Below, piece after piece: positions 35,078 to 46,130 of a stretch of DNA of 64,000 bases. Below the pieces are notes generated by a model, which did no database searches, had not been told where the DNA came from, and saw only the letters and a list, made by a program, of their open reading frames with translations. The DNA is taken from assembly GCF_963583255.1 (NCBI RefSeq), contig NC_084815.1, positions 13,873,724-13,937,723 of the forward strand, given 5' to 3'. Positions within the stretch are counted from its first letter, which is position 1. Each line of letters begins with the position of its first letter. Made by a program: the position numbers and the translations under genes. The stretch comes from Pyrus communis (taxonomy: Eukaryota; Streptophyta; Magnoliopsida; Rosales; Rosaceae).

Positions 35078-35950
35078 TGTTGACCCTAAAAATTACAAAG
35101 CTTACGTGTCGCGTAGGCCGAGTAATTATAAGCTAACTACGTTCTTCTTGTGAATGTGAGCGTGCCAACTCGCAATCGAGCATGGTCGGATCAGCAGAGT
35201 AGGTGTGGTGGCGGTAGTGTCGGATGCACTGCTGACGTTTGCACTCAAGCGATTGCAGCACGGGAAGGAACACGTCTTGGCTTTGGATTCTAGAGTCTGA
35301 AGACAAGGTTGCCTAGATCATTGCAAAGTTCAGAATTTCTTGCACCAGGTTTGATTGCCTCTTATTCGTGAGAATAGGTACACCAAATACGTATTAGGTT
35401 GTAGGGACACATGTACTCAAGGGAGATGAGCGTTTTAACGGTGAACATGGTTCAGTCGTCTGAATGCCAAACTGCAAAATGCACCTAAGAGTAACCAATC
35501 ATAGAACACTCCACTTAGTTGGGAAGCTAATGAAGTGTCCTCTTTCGGTGAATAAGCTAAAAAGTTCTTCATCAGCGAGACTTGGATAGATAACCAACCA
35601 AGTAAAAGCAGTGTTGTTAGTACAAACTGGAGGTGCTCTTTGATTGCTTGATTTTACTGCTCTAGTGTTGTTAATCCAAACTCAAGATGTCACCGGTTAC
35701 CAACACAGTGCTGTTAGCCCAAATTAAAGACATGTTGATGAGAGGGTTTGGATGATTGTGTTTTTCATTATGAGTTGTTTGTTGAGTTGAAGGGAGTTTT
35801 CTACATTGTCTCCAGCTTTTTATAAAGCGAGTTTACTCAGTGAACAAAATGAATATGAGATATCCCTTATGTTAAATGTTCCTCATTTGGCATTATCTAC
35901 CTAACCTAAACCACGTGCACCAAATCAACTCAAACTATGCATTAGGATAG
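35078..35950 (-). mobile_element. Diverged Tat-family LTR (solo or truncated)
   Basis: It starts TGTTGACCCTAAAAATTACA exactly like the plus-strand reading of the element 1 LTR. It then follows it with much divergence, including three related copies of the GTTnATnCAAACT motif (about 35610-35735) and the GACTTGGATAGATAACC segment. The expected terminal CCAAACA and a second copy of the left flank GGAAC (35073-35077) were not found, so the right border is approximate. Confidence 0.7.
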
Positions 35951-36305
35951 AGTCCTGATGTTTCAAAACCGTCTTGTGATTTGGCATCCTGATCATTATT
36001 TGGTGGGGATGAAATTCCGTCTTTATCTCCTTTTTGGCATCTTGGATATCCTTGACCAGCTACTCCGTGCATGCCTGAATTGCACGGAAGGTAACCTTCT
36101 GATCTCCATGCATGGTTTGGATCTCAAACCAATTATCACATAGGCTTGAAGTTTGAATTGGAACTCAGTCTCTTTACACGCACTGTCACATAACACAATC
36201 CTCACCCATTCAAACCTTTGCAGTCATTATCCCAGTAGAAAACCTGATCACTTGAACTTATCGGATAGTATCCAACCGCAAACCACAATCCCCCTTATTA
36301 GATAA
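35951..36305. other. Unassigned sequence between LTR fragment and Cassandra
   Basis: Exon-like, less AT-rich sequence without a family I recognise. It may be the worn end of the LTR fragment or of another element. The last five bases (GATAA) are the Cassandra target duplication. Confidence 0.4.
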
Positions 36306-36598
36306 TGTCACATCCCGGTCCGGGCCCTCATCATATCCTGGACTCGACTTCATCATAGCACGATATTGTCCGTTTTGGGTCCCAGCCACGCCCTCATGGT
36401 TGTTTCTAGCAACTCACACGAGAATTTCTCAGTGGGTCACCCATCCTGGGAATGCTCTCGCTGCGAACTCGCTTAACTTCGGAGTTCCTACGGAACCCGA
36501 AGCCAGTGAGCTCCCAAAAGGCCTCATGCTAAGTAGAGATGAGAATATACATATAAGGCTTACAGGATCCTCACCCCTGGGCGATGTGGGATCTTACA
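36306..36598 (-). mobile_element. Solo LTR of a Cassandra TRIM
   Basis: The 293 bp piece has TG...CA ends and a perfect GATAA duplication (36301-36305 and 36599-36603). Read on the minus strand it contains segments matching 5S rRNA, such as AACTCCGAAGTTAAGCGAG and AGGATGGGTGACCCACT (about 36410-36510). This is the signature of Cassandra, a non-coding TRIM whose LTRs carry a 5S-derived Pol III promoter. Confidence 0.93.
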
Positions 36599-36603
36599 GA
36601 TAA

Positions 36604-37351
36604 TCTTTCAAGACCTTGCTTAAATATATTTTGAAAATAATTGCTATGATTAAAAGCAAAGGTAATTTAGCCAAAAGTCAATAAAAACTTTACTATTAAG
36701 TTATATGTCAATAACATATTTTTGTTTTGGACTTAATCAATGATATATTTTATTAAGGAAAAATTAGGTTCTCATCCTTATTTTTCCTACTCCATTGATT
36801 AATACCTTATTTCTTTTCAATTTTTTATTAAGGTACTTAGATTTTAATAAATGTCATTAATTATTTCAATAACAGAATATTTTTATTTCTAAATATATTC
36901 ATTTAGTGTTAGAAACGTTACACTTATTATATTTATATTTATGGCTAAATTGTTTATCATATATTTTTATTTTTAGTTTGTACCCATTTTTAATATGCAA
37001 TGCTCTTTTTTTTTCTTTTTTTTTTAATTTGTACCAATTTTCTAATATGTACCCATATATTAATTCATTTTTGTGCCCATGTTTTTTAAACTTTTATTTG
37101 TATTTGTACCCATATTTTTTAATTTATTTGTACCCATTTTTAATTTTCCTAAATGTACCCATGCTAATTAGATGTATTTATTTTATGTTTTAAAATATAT
37201 CAATAGTTATTTTTTAAAATATGTTAGTAATTATGTGTGTACATTATTTTTTTGCTATAATTTTTGTGAAGAACAATATTACTCTAAAATTGATTTTCAA
37301 GTATTTATTATATTTTAAAAATATTATTTAAATTTCATAATTTAGGGGACA
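36604..37351. other. AT-rich intergenic with GTACCCAT repeats
   Basis: About 36970-37170 holds scattered repeats of TTTGTACCCAT/TTTTAATTTGTACC, similar in style to the repeats at 19565-20135. No gene. Confidence 0.5.
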
Positions 37352-37478
37352 TTAAATGTCACATCCCGGCTTGGGCCTCCACCACATCCCGGGCTCGACT
37401 CCACCGTAGCATGATATTGTCCGCTTTGGGTCCCAACCACGCCCTCAAAGTTTTGTTTTTGGGAACCCACACGAGAAC

Positions 37479-39512
37479 TGATGCGAGAATTATACGCGCA
37501 TAAATTAAACCCTCGTTTGACAATTGTAGTAGAATGGATAAGTGAGGGATCGTTCTAGACCGGGGATTAGGAGGGCTTGCTAAAACCTTCTAAATTGACT
37601 TTAAAACATAAAAACTAAATTAAAACAGATTTAAGACACTTGGGAACAAGGAAAAATAAAAAAGGGGGTTTTAGTTTTTACGAAGTTGAAATAAACAAAC
37701 AAAATGCAAAAATGGACAGATTGTAAACAAGTGTTGTGAAACAAGATGGTTGGTGAATTAGCTAGAGGTTCTTTCTCCACACATGATATTTATGCATATG
37801 AATCAATTTCCAGTTATTCCTTCATTGAATTATGAACGACAATGCCCCAAATTAACCGTGACATCACTAGTTAACCCTCAGATTTTCCTTATATTATTGG
37901 ATTGGATGGCATCATTCGACAACCCAAAACATTCTCAAAAGTTCCCTACATGTCATCATAATAGAGATACAATCGAAGATCATTAAGAATAATGAAAACC
38001 ATAAGCATTGACAAAGCATTTGCAACTATGACATCATGTTACTCATGCTAAGAATTAAACTTAACGCGATCGTGACAAGCGACCTTCACTACTTTCAAGT
38101 ATAAGTTAGTAACGATTATGTGAAACCTTCTTAAACTTTAGCCACATATTCATGCATGCTAATTAAGTGTCGACCCTCAATCAACAAACACAAATAAGTT
38201 AATCATCAAATAGTTAAGCCAATTGCATTCACGAATCAAGAGTTCATAACCGGAATTCATCAATTCATATCACATAAATAATCATGGTATTGAAATCACC
38301 CCTAGCCAAAAAGGGTTTAGTTCCTCATAACTTTGAAATCAAAGAAACACCTAAACATTCCAACAACTCAAACTTGAATTGTATGAACGTTTAGGCACTC
38401 TTCTCTTCCAATCCTTATACGTACAAAACAAAGAGAATTGAATTTAAACTTTGAAATCAAAGAAACACCCAAACATTCCAACAACTCAACTTGAATTGTA
38501 TGAACGTTTAGGCCCTCTTATCTTCCTCGTTGTTGTAGCACAAGGTCTAAGGTGAGGTTTGGGGGATTATGGAAATGGATGAGGAGTGGTTTGGAGGGTT
38601 GGGAAGTGGTGGAAATAGAAGGGAATGATGCTGGAAATGAAGTGGGACTCACGGCAAAGAAGGAATGGAAGTGTTTGTGGTGTGTTGTGTATGAAAATGA
38701 GATGTCCATGAATGAATGAATGCAAGGGTATTTATAGGAGTAGTGGAGGGAACATATGGCTATGTCATTTGTAGGTGAAGTAGGTGGATGTTGTAGGTGA
38801 AGTAGGTGGATGTTGTAGGTGAGTAGGTGGATGTTGTAGGTGAAGTAGGTGGATGTTGTAGGTGAGTAGGTGGATGTTGTAGGTGAAGTAGGTGGATGTT
38901 GTAGGTGAGTAGGTGGATGTTGTAGGTGAAGTAGGTGGATGTTGTAGGTGAGTAGGTGGATGTTGTAGGTGAAGTAGGTGGATGTTGTAGGTGAAGTAGG
39001 TGGATGTTGTAGGTGATTATGAGTGATAAGTGATAAGTGTATGATATGTTAAGTGATAAGTGAATGATTATGATAAGTGATAAATGAATGTATGATATGA
39101 TAAGTGGTGAATGATAAGTGGTAGTGTTTAAGTATTTAAAATAGGGAACAAAGCCCTTCCTTGCATGGCAAGGAAGGGAGACACAAGGAAACACACGACA
39201 ATGTCCTAAGGTTGCTAGGAATGTTGTTTTTGTGTTCTAAAATGCGTAGGAGTTTTCAATGATGCTCAAACATGAGGTCTTTTTAGGATTTAACTTTCCT
39301 ACTTCAAGTATTCAATTTCGTCCATCATTTTGGCTCCAAGCATATGATATCCATTCCAATCTCTAATTTGCTCCAAAAGGCATCCTTTTGCATACTTTGC
39401 CCTTAGAACCTGAAAACACACAAAAGAAGCATAAAGAACTAAAATAACTAAAGAAACATAACGTAAATGTACGAGAACAAGCCATTTAAGTCGCATAAAT
39501 ATGCTCCTATCA
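37479..39512 (-). mobile_element. Solo LTR, copy B of the TGATAGGAGC family, nested in Cassandra
   Basis: The 2,034 bp piece has a perfect AGAAC duplication (37474-37478 and 39513-39517) inside the left Cassandra LTR. The minus strand starts TGATAGGAGCATATTTATGC and ends CTCGCATCA. It shares the 118-bp repeat with copy A and has a private minisatellite at 38771-39008. Confidence 0.9.
38771..39008. repeat. Minisatellite of 22/21-bp units
   Basis: There are eleven head-to-tail units beginning GTAGGTGA and ending GGATGTT. Units of 22 bp (GTAGGTGAAG...) and 21 bp (GTAGGTGAG...) alternate through the middle, giving a higher-order 43-bp period. There are almost no other differences between units, pointing to recent expansion. 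Confidence 0.97.
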
Positions 39513-40059
39513 AGAACTTCCTAGTGGGTTACCCATCCTAGGATTGCTCTCGCGCGAACTCACTTAACTTCGAAGTTCCGATGGAATCCGAAGCTAGTGA
39601 GCTCCCAAAAGGCCTCGTGCTAGGTAGAGATGGGAATATACATATAAGGCTTACATGATCCTCACCCCTGGGCGATGTGGGATGTTACAATCCACCCCCC
39701 TTAGGGGCTCGACGTCATCGTCGACACACTTCCGTCCAGAGATTGGCTCTGATACCAAATTGTCACATCCCGGCTCGGGTCCCCACCACATCCCGGGTTT
39801 GACTCCACCGTAGCACGATATTGTCCGCTTTGGGCCCCGACCACGCCCTCACGATTTTGTTTTTGGGAACTCACACAAAAACTTTCTAGTGGGTCACCCA
39901 TCCTAGGATGGCTCTCGCGCGAACTCGCTTAACTTTGAAGTTCCGATGAAATTCGAAGCCAATGAGCTCCCAAAAAGCCTCGTGCTATGTAGAGATAGGA
40001 ATATACATATAAGGCTTACAGGATCCTCACCCCTTGGCAATGTGGGATCTTACATTAAA

Positions 40060-41039
40060 TGCATAAATGCATGAGTTAAATCTCTTAAATGAGGCTAAGG
40101 ACCTCAATCAAAATATTTAAACAAACAAAGTTTCAATCTAACAATTAGGTTAACTAGGGATTGGAACCAAAATAACCCTTTTATTAATTAGGCATAGGTC
40201 AATGACGAATGCAACATAAGCTTTAAGTCTAGTTAGAATTTGAATCTTCTATCCTTCTCTCTCTTTCTCTCTCTATGAATGTCATATGACCTTAAGCTAT
40301 TATAAATACGAATTTAGATCATCTCCGGATCAATTTTGTAGAGATCCTCTGGACCGATAGATCTCTTCCATTGATACAAATCCGACGGCCCAAATCCCTT
40401 ATCCTTCCTCTTTTCCCCTCATCTCTTCTCTTTTTCCCTCACTTTGAAGCTCTCAACCTCGAACCACCAACTCCCCAAATTCCAAATTAAATTTAACCGC
40501 ACCTCAAAATCAACCCCAACACCACTATAACCCACCCAACCCACAACCACCAATTGTAGGTCCTTCACCTTACCCCCTCCAAAATCAACCCCAACACCAC
40601 CCCATCCCTCAGTTGCAACTCCATCACCTTAAAATCTCAGCTGATGTTAACGAAACGACAAAGAGAGGGGTCATGCAAACCAATGTCTTTTGGTTCCAGA
40701 GATCTTTTTCATAATTATGATAGAATTATAAAGAGAGAACTCTCAAATATGATGAAGAATAAGAAAGAGATAACAAATAAAAAGCTAATACAGTAAGGGA
40801 TAGAGAAAAAATAAATCAGACTTAGAGTACAGATGACCTGCAATTGAATTTGGGGTTTGTTAACAATGGTGAGGTGTGGAAGTGTGAGGGAGAAAGAGAA
40901 CTTGAGGGGGAAGAGAGGCAAAGGAAGAAGCTTTGGTCGTTGGATTTCTATTCCTATGAAACTGATATTGAGATGATCTGAATGCTATAAATAGTTAGAA
41001 CATGTATATTATATCTCTCTATCTCGCCTTCGTTTACAT
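40060..41039. other. Intergenic, possible worn MITE
   Basis: Sequence near 40295-40330 (CTATTATAAATACG...TTAGATCATCTC) is roughly inverted at about 40965-41000 (GAGATGATCTGAATGCTATAAATAG). This hints at a MITE of about 700 bp, but I cannot define its ends. Pyrimidine-rich stretches, no gene. Confidence 0.4.
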
Positions 41040-41470
41040 GGAGGAGTCTGCTCAACTAAAAAAAAAGGAACCAGGAAACGAACATTGCATAGAAGTGTTC
41101 GAATCCAAATGTAAAAAACAGAACTAGGAAAATAACACTCCATTGCAAACAGAACTAGGAAACGGACACTGCCTTACAATGTCTGAATATAAAAGCAGAG
41201 CCAGGAAACGGACACAACATTACAGTGTTTCAATCTAAATGTAAAAATTAGGAGTTACGTGAGCTGTGAAGTGTAGGAAACGTGTGAGTGATGGAAAAAA
41301 TAGAACCAGAAAACGAACACTGCGTTGCAATGTCTGAATCCAAATGTACAAAGAAACATGTAGGAGGCGTGTGAGTGATGGAAAAAAATGAAATCAGTAA
41401 ATGGACACTGCGTTGCAGTGTCTGAATATAAATGTAAAAAACTGAATTAGGAAACAGACACTGCAACTTA
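41040..41470. repeat. Degenerate tandem repeats with a small palindrome
   Basis: Irregular units of about 60 bp contain AGGAAACGGACACTGC, GCAGTGTCTGAATATAAATG and AAAACAGAACTAGG in order. The best units contain GACACTGCGTTGCAGTGTC, an 8-bp perfect stem with a 3-base loop. At least five units are recognisable. Confidence 0.75.
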
Positions 41471-43312
41471 TTTCAAATATAAAACTATGAGAAAGGGAGT
41501 GTTAGTTGAAGTGGGTGCTAGCTGTGATGACAGATTTTGTAATTTTTTTTTATTTTAAATGCATTTAAGTATCACAATACATGATTGATCTATTTATTAA
41601 CATAAATATTGGTGATCTATTGTTAATATTGTAACTTATTATTGATTATTCACAAAATCACCCTAAAATCAACAGTAATGTCAAGAAAAATATCTTAATT
41701 TCTGATGCCAACCAATGGCCTAAAACTTTTTTCATTCAATGATCTTGATTGAACTGATTGATGACGTAATATTGGATACATAGACCAAAATGTTACACAT
41801 ATTTAGTACTTTTGACGCTTACAAGCATTTATTTTGTCAAACAACATTCAGGTTTCTAAAAATTATTTTTAATTATAAAGCGGAAAAGGTTTGTACATAA
41901 ATAATGTACATTTAGGGAGAATTTATCTTAAAGTTTGTAAATAATATTATTAGTATCACTTTGCACATAGTGCACTGGTGTTGCATTTTCAAAGCTAAAT
42001 AATTCAAGTCCGAAACTTTCTCCTATCTATGAAAAAAGGGAAAATTGGGGTGTGATTTCTAATTACTAATGTTGTTTGACTGAAACTTTATTTATATTTC
42101 AACTTTTGATCAATTTTTTTTTACTTTTGTAAACGTACACATTTTAATATTGATGTATTTACATGTCAACTATTTTAACTTTTTGAACTTACAAATAATA
42201 ATTTGTAGTTGCCAAAGAGAATTTGTAATTCAAAGCCCAAAATTATCTCGTTGCTGTAGGCCTATTTAATTGAAGAATTATAAAAAGATTGAGAGAGAGG
42301 GTGTGACAAGCATAAAGATAATTGGGTGAATCATGAGGTGTGATTTCTCACCTTATTGTGTCTTTATTTATAGTAGTAGGGAAGATAAATTCGTTATCAT
42401 AATAGGATTACAATTCTCATATAATAATATCTAAAGATAAGATATAGCAGAATCCCATAAAGATTTCCTAGGATTTACACATGTTAAACAACAAAAATAT
42501 ACAACAGAAAAAATAGTCCATACAAATTGGGTCAAACTACAAAGCAAAACAAAAAAGTAATCCAGCCCAAAAGATGAGGATGGGCTTTACATACAAGTCA
42601 AACATCCATAAATAAATTTAAAAAAAATAAATATAATAATAAAAGTAAACAAGATGTGAATCCCTTCCTACAAAAAGGAGAAACGAGCAAGACGGGGGCT
42701 CCCCACTTTTCTGCAACAAAAGAACATGGAAGAGGCTAAAAGAAAGTGGCAGAAAACATGGCCTGGCATCAGCTGCAGCAAGAAGGAGACAGAAAAAAAA
42801 GAGGGGATACTCTGCAGAAAAATAGAGAAACTTTGAGAGAAAATACCAAAAGCAACGAAGTGCTGCCAGAAAAGAGAACAAAAAGTTCAACCATTCGTGC
42901 TTTCGAATCAAGATCCAAGGAAGAACATTCATCACCAGGTATGAAATAAGTTCTATTAATTTATTTATTTCTCTTGTTTGATGTTGTGTTGCAGACACAA
43001 ATGAACAAAAAAGGGGCGTGATCAGCTACCTAGAGTCTGTAACCTTCAGTTTATACAAGAAAATTGCAACGTTTAAAAGAGAAATGAAGAAAAGGATCTG
43101 GACTCCCCACTGACAGCAACAGAAATAAATTTCAAAATCCCATGAATTTCTTCGGGGTGGCCTAAACCACCCCGTGAAGTTCCAATCAAATCTTAGAGAT
43201 CCGTATTCACCATCCATGCTAAGAAAGAAAGAGCCATTGGTGTCATGGCAAGCAATGGTTTTGATAAAAAAGTACTTCACACAACATTTAACATAATAAA
43301 GTGTAGTGCATT
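41471..43312. other. Intergenic, no gene recognised
   Basis: AT-rich to about 42640, then mixed composition. Open frames at 42618-42998 (minus) and 42746-42949 (plus) overlap and have no family resemblance. The last bases GCATT (43308-43312) are the presumed target site of element 2. Confidence 0.5.
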
Positions 43313-44438
43313 TGTTTAGGCTGAGTTTAGTGACTCTCAGCCCAGTAACCATTTAGAGTCCTATCATGGGCCGTCCAGTCATCATGGGCCATCTAGTCAG
43401 GGTCGGCCGAATCCCATTGCGAAGAGGATTGGTTTAGATAAGGGGATAGCCGAAACCTAGTGCAACAAGGAGTCTTTAAGGCTAAGGATTTTGAGATGTA
43501 GTTTGTTAAAGAGCTTGGTTTAGAGTCCTATTGGAGTTAGGATTGGCCGAGGCCTAATCGGATTAGGTTGAGGAGTTCTAATCCAAGTACAGTCTAGTTC
43601 GGCTAGGAAGAGGTTTGCTACTATAAATAGAGGATGTAGTGCATCATTCAATGTCTTCTCCAATTCAACACACAAATTGCCCTGCGCAAAGCTTCTCAAC
43701 AACCTTTGAGATTTTATCCTTCTCCCTTTTCTCCCCTCCAACATATCTTCAGTTTGGATAAACAACATTGTGAAGGCAATTGGCGGCATCTTCAGTTTGG
43801 ATAAACAGTACTGTAGCCGTATAATTAGCTGATCGAGGATCACATTCAGTTTGGATAAACAACACTGCTTTGAGACCGACTGATTACCTATCCAAGTCTC
43901 GGTTGACAAGGATTTTCGAGTCCTTATTGGTAGAGGTCATCTTATTAGCCTTTTAAGCGAAGTAAAGTGTTGCAGGTTATTAGGCTCAGCACATTGAAAA
44001 CTGAGTTGTTTTATGATTGGATACTCACAAGTAAGTTTTAGAGTTCGGCATTCTGACGGCCGAGCCACATTAACCATTAAGACATATATCCTTTTCAAGT
44101 ATTTGTGTTCGTATAATCTAGTGCCAGTTTGGCAAACTTATACTCTCACGAATATAATCACCATGACCGAACCTGGCGCTGATGATTTGTAAACTTTGCA
44201 AAACTAGCAGCCTTGTCTTGAGGCTCTTGAACCCGAAAGCTGAGACGTGTTCTTTCCTTGGCCGTAGTCACAAGATCAAGAAGTCAGTAGCGCGCTCATC
44301 GCGATATCAGCATATTTTACTCCCCGGCTGAGCACGATCGTCGAGTTGGCACACCTCGCACATAATCGAAGGACGTAGTTAGCTAATTAGTTACTCGGCT
44401 TGCACACCACGTAGGCTTGATAGTTTTTAGGATCAACA
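43313..44438 (+). repeat. 5' LTR of element 2
   Basis: TGTTTAGG...GGATCAACA. A TATAAATA box lies at 43622-43629, followed by three copies of CAGTTTGGATAAACA at about 43748-43861. About 20 bp near the start present in the right LTR (CGGCCCAAAATAATAG) are missing, probably by deletion between short GTTT repeats. Confidence 0.9.
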
Positions 44439-44460
44439 TTTTGGCATGCCCGGTGGGACA
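44439..44460 (+). other. Primer-binding site region of element 2
   Basis: TGGCATGCCCGGTGGGAC starts four bases after the LTR and matches the same place in element 1 except at two positions. Confidence 0.7.
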
Positions 44461-44490
44461 TAGTGCTAAAGCTACAAAAAGAAGACAGTT

Positions 44491-46130
44491 ATGGGAAAAT
44501 CGACGACTAATCTTACAGTCCAAAACCCAGGATAAGATGGTTTGTTACAGGCATAGATTCCTCCTGCTGCCGTGACACCTGAACCCACAAGTGCGACACG
44601 TTGAGAAAAAGAAGTTAGCCTCGATGGTCAGCCTTGTGATGTAAAGATCGCCACCAAAATGACAAAATGAATTTTTGTTGAGGGAATAATGGAGGATTGT
44701 GATGAGGATGGTGGTGAAGCATCTGATCCACCAACCAAGTCTTTTTTTCGACGATGACTTGAAGAGCAATCATGACAATTTGAACAAATGTTTAGCCGAG
44801 AGTTAAAAAGTATACTCGAAGAAATACACGATAATAGTGCTATACATAATAGGTTGCCCGAGATACTGGTTAATAAAGCCCACGAAGGTGGATCCGTCGA
44901 TCATTCCCGATAGTCTCCACTTAAGAACAATTCGCTCCCATTAACATAAGCCGAGACAGGATCTCCTCGGCCTAAAATGATTGACTTAGAAAAAAGTGGT
45001 GGATCAACTAGCAGATCAGACAAATTTGACCAAAGAGGCCGAAGTTTTCAAAATTCATTCACCCATATCCTGCCTTTGTAGAAAATATCAAATACCCTAT
45101 AGGGTTCAAGATCCCGAACTTCAGCCTTTTCGCTGGAGAATCGTCCTTATCGTCGTTAGAGCACGTGGCTCAATTCACGGCTTAGTGTGGGGACGTTAAT
45201 AGCGATTTCCATAAGTTACGATTGTTTAACTTCTCACTAACCGGCTCAGCCTTCGCGTGGTATATCAACCTCCTACCCAACTCAATCCAAAATTGGGAAG
45301 AATTAGTTGAGAAGTTTCACGAGCAATTCTATCGACTAGGGATGGATATGTCAGTATCTTCCTTGGCCAGGATGGCTCAAGCTTCTGACGAATCACCAAT
45401 GAAATACCTTACGAAGTTTATATTGGCTAGAAACTGGTGTCGAGTACCTCTTCCTAAAGTCGAGTTTGTTAGGCTCGCTCTAAACAGCCTGGATGTGGAG
45501 TACAAAAAGAAATTCTTAGGGGCAAACTTCCGAGATATGTACGAACTGGCCCAGCATGTCGAGCAATATGATTATTTGCTCCGAGAGGAGAATATCTTAA
45601 AGCCTTCATCTGGGGGAACGATTTATAAGAACCCTACGGTCGATTATGTAGTGGCTAAAAGCGAAGAGCCCAAATTTGCCAATATAGACGCGATCGAGAT
45701 AGTAATGGACAAACCATATATATGCAAAGCATTGGCCATGCTAATCTCAAAGATGTCAAAACCTGCTCAGTCTATGAGGAGGCTGCCGTCAAAACAGCAA
45801 AAGTCTATACTTTCGACGTCACCAAGGCTGATGCTATATTTGACTAGTTATTACTTGCAAAAATTGTCAAACTTCGGGCAGGGCATAATATTCCTAGGGC
45901 CGAAGATTTGAAAGGAAAAACATATTGCAAGTACTATAACTCAAACAAGCATACAACAAATAGCTGTGCCATATTTTGTGACGTCATCCAGAGCTGGATC
46001 GATAATGGCAAGCTCAAGTTTCTCAAGAAATAAATTGGCATTGATACCGATCCTTTTCCTACGGTGACAGTAAACATGGTAAATGCTCATCTACCTAGGG
46101 ATAAAGGAAAATGAAAGGCCGAGTTTGTTC
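44491..46130 (+). pseudogene. Gag remnant of element 2
   Basis: An ATG at 44491 opens a frame that stops after about a dozen codons. The recognisable gag core is open at 45222-45911 (FNFSLTGSAFAWYINLLPNS, WEELVEKFHEQFYRLG, MYELAQHVEQYDYLL). The zinc-knuckle region (YCKYYNSNKHTTNSC) follows in another frame at about 45920-45970. Gag is then cut by solo LTR C and resumes at 48682. Confidence 0.85.

Larger units (their letters stand above)
37357..40054 (-). mobile_element. Complete Cassandra TRIM with a nested solo LTR
   Basis: Plus-strand order: LTR (37357-37478 plus 39518-39689, interrupted by solo LTR B), a 71-bp internal region (39690-39760), and LTR (39761-40054, 294 bp). TTAAA flanks both sides (37352-37356 and 40055-40059). 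The internal region, read on the minus strand, has TTGGTATCAGAGCC next to the 5' LTR (a tRNA-Met primer-binding site) and AAGGGGGGTGGAT before the 3' LTR (polypurine tract). Both LTRs contain the 5S rRNA-like block. Confidence 0.94.

Noticed and set aside
36410..36510. 5S rRNA-like sequence as a 5S gene
   Set aside because: The similarity is partial and lies within TG...CA LTRs with 5-bp duplications, which fits Cassandra and not a 5S rRNA gene.
38771..39008. Regular short repeats that might suggest a CRISPR-like array
   Set aside because: Units are contiguous without unique spacers, in plant DNA, inside a solo LTR. It is a minisatellite.
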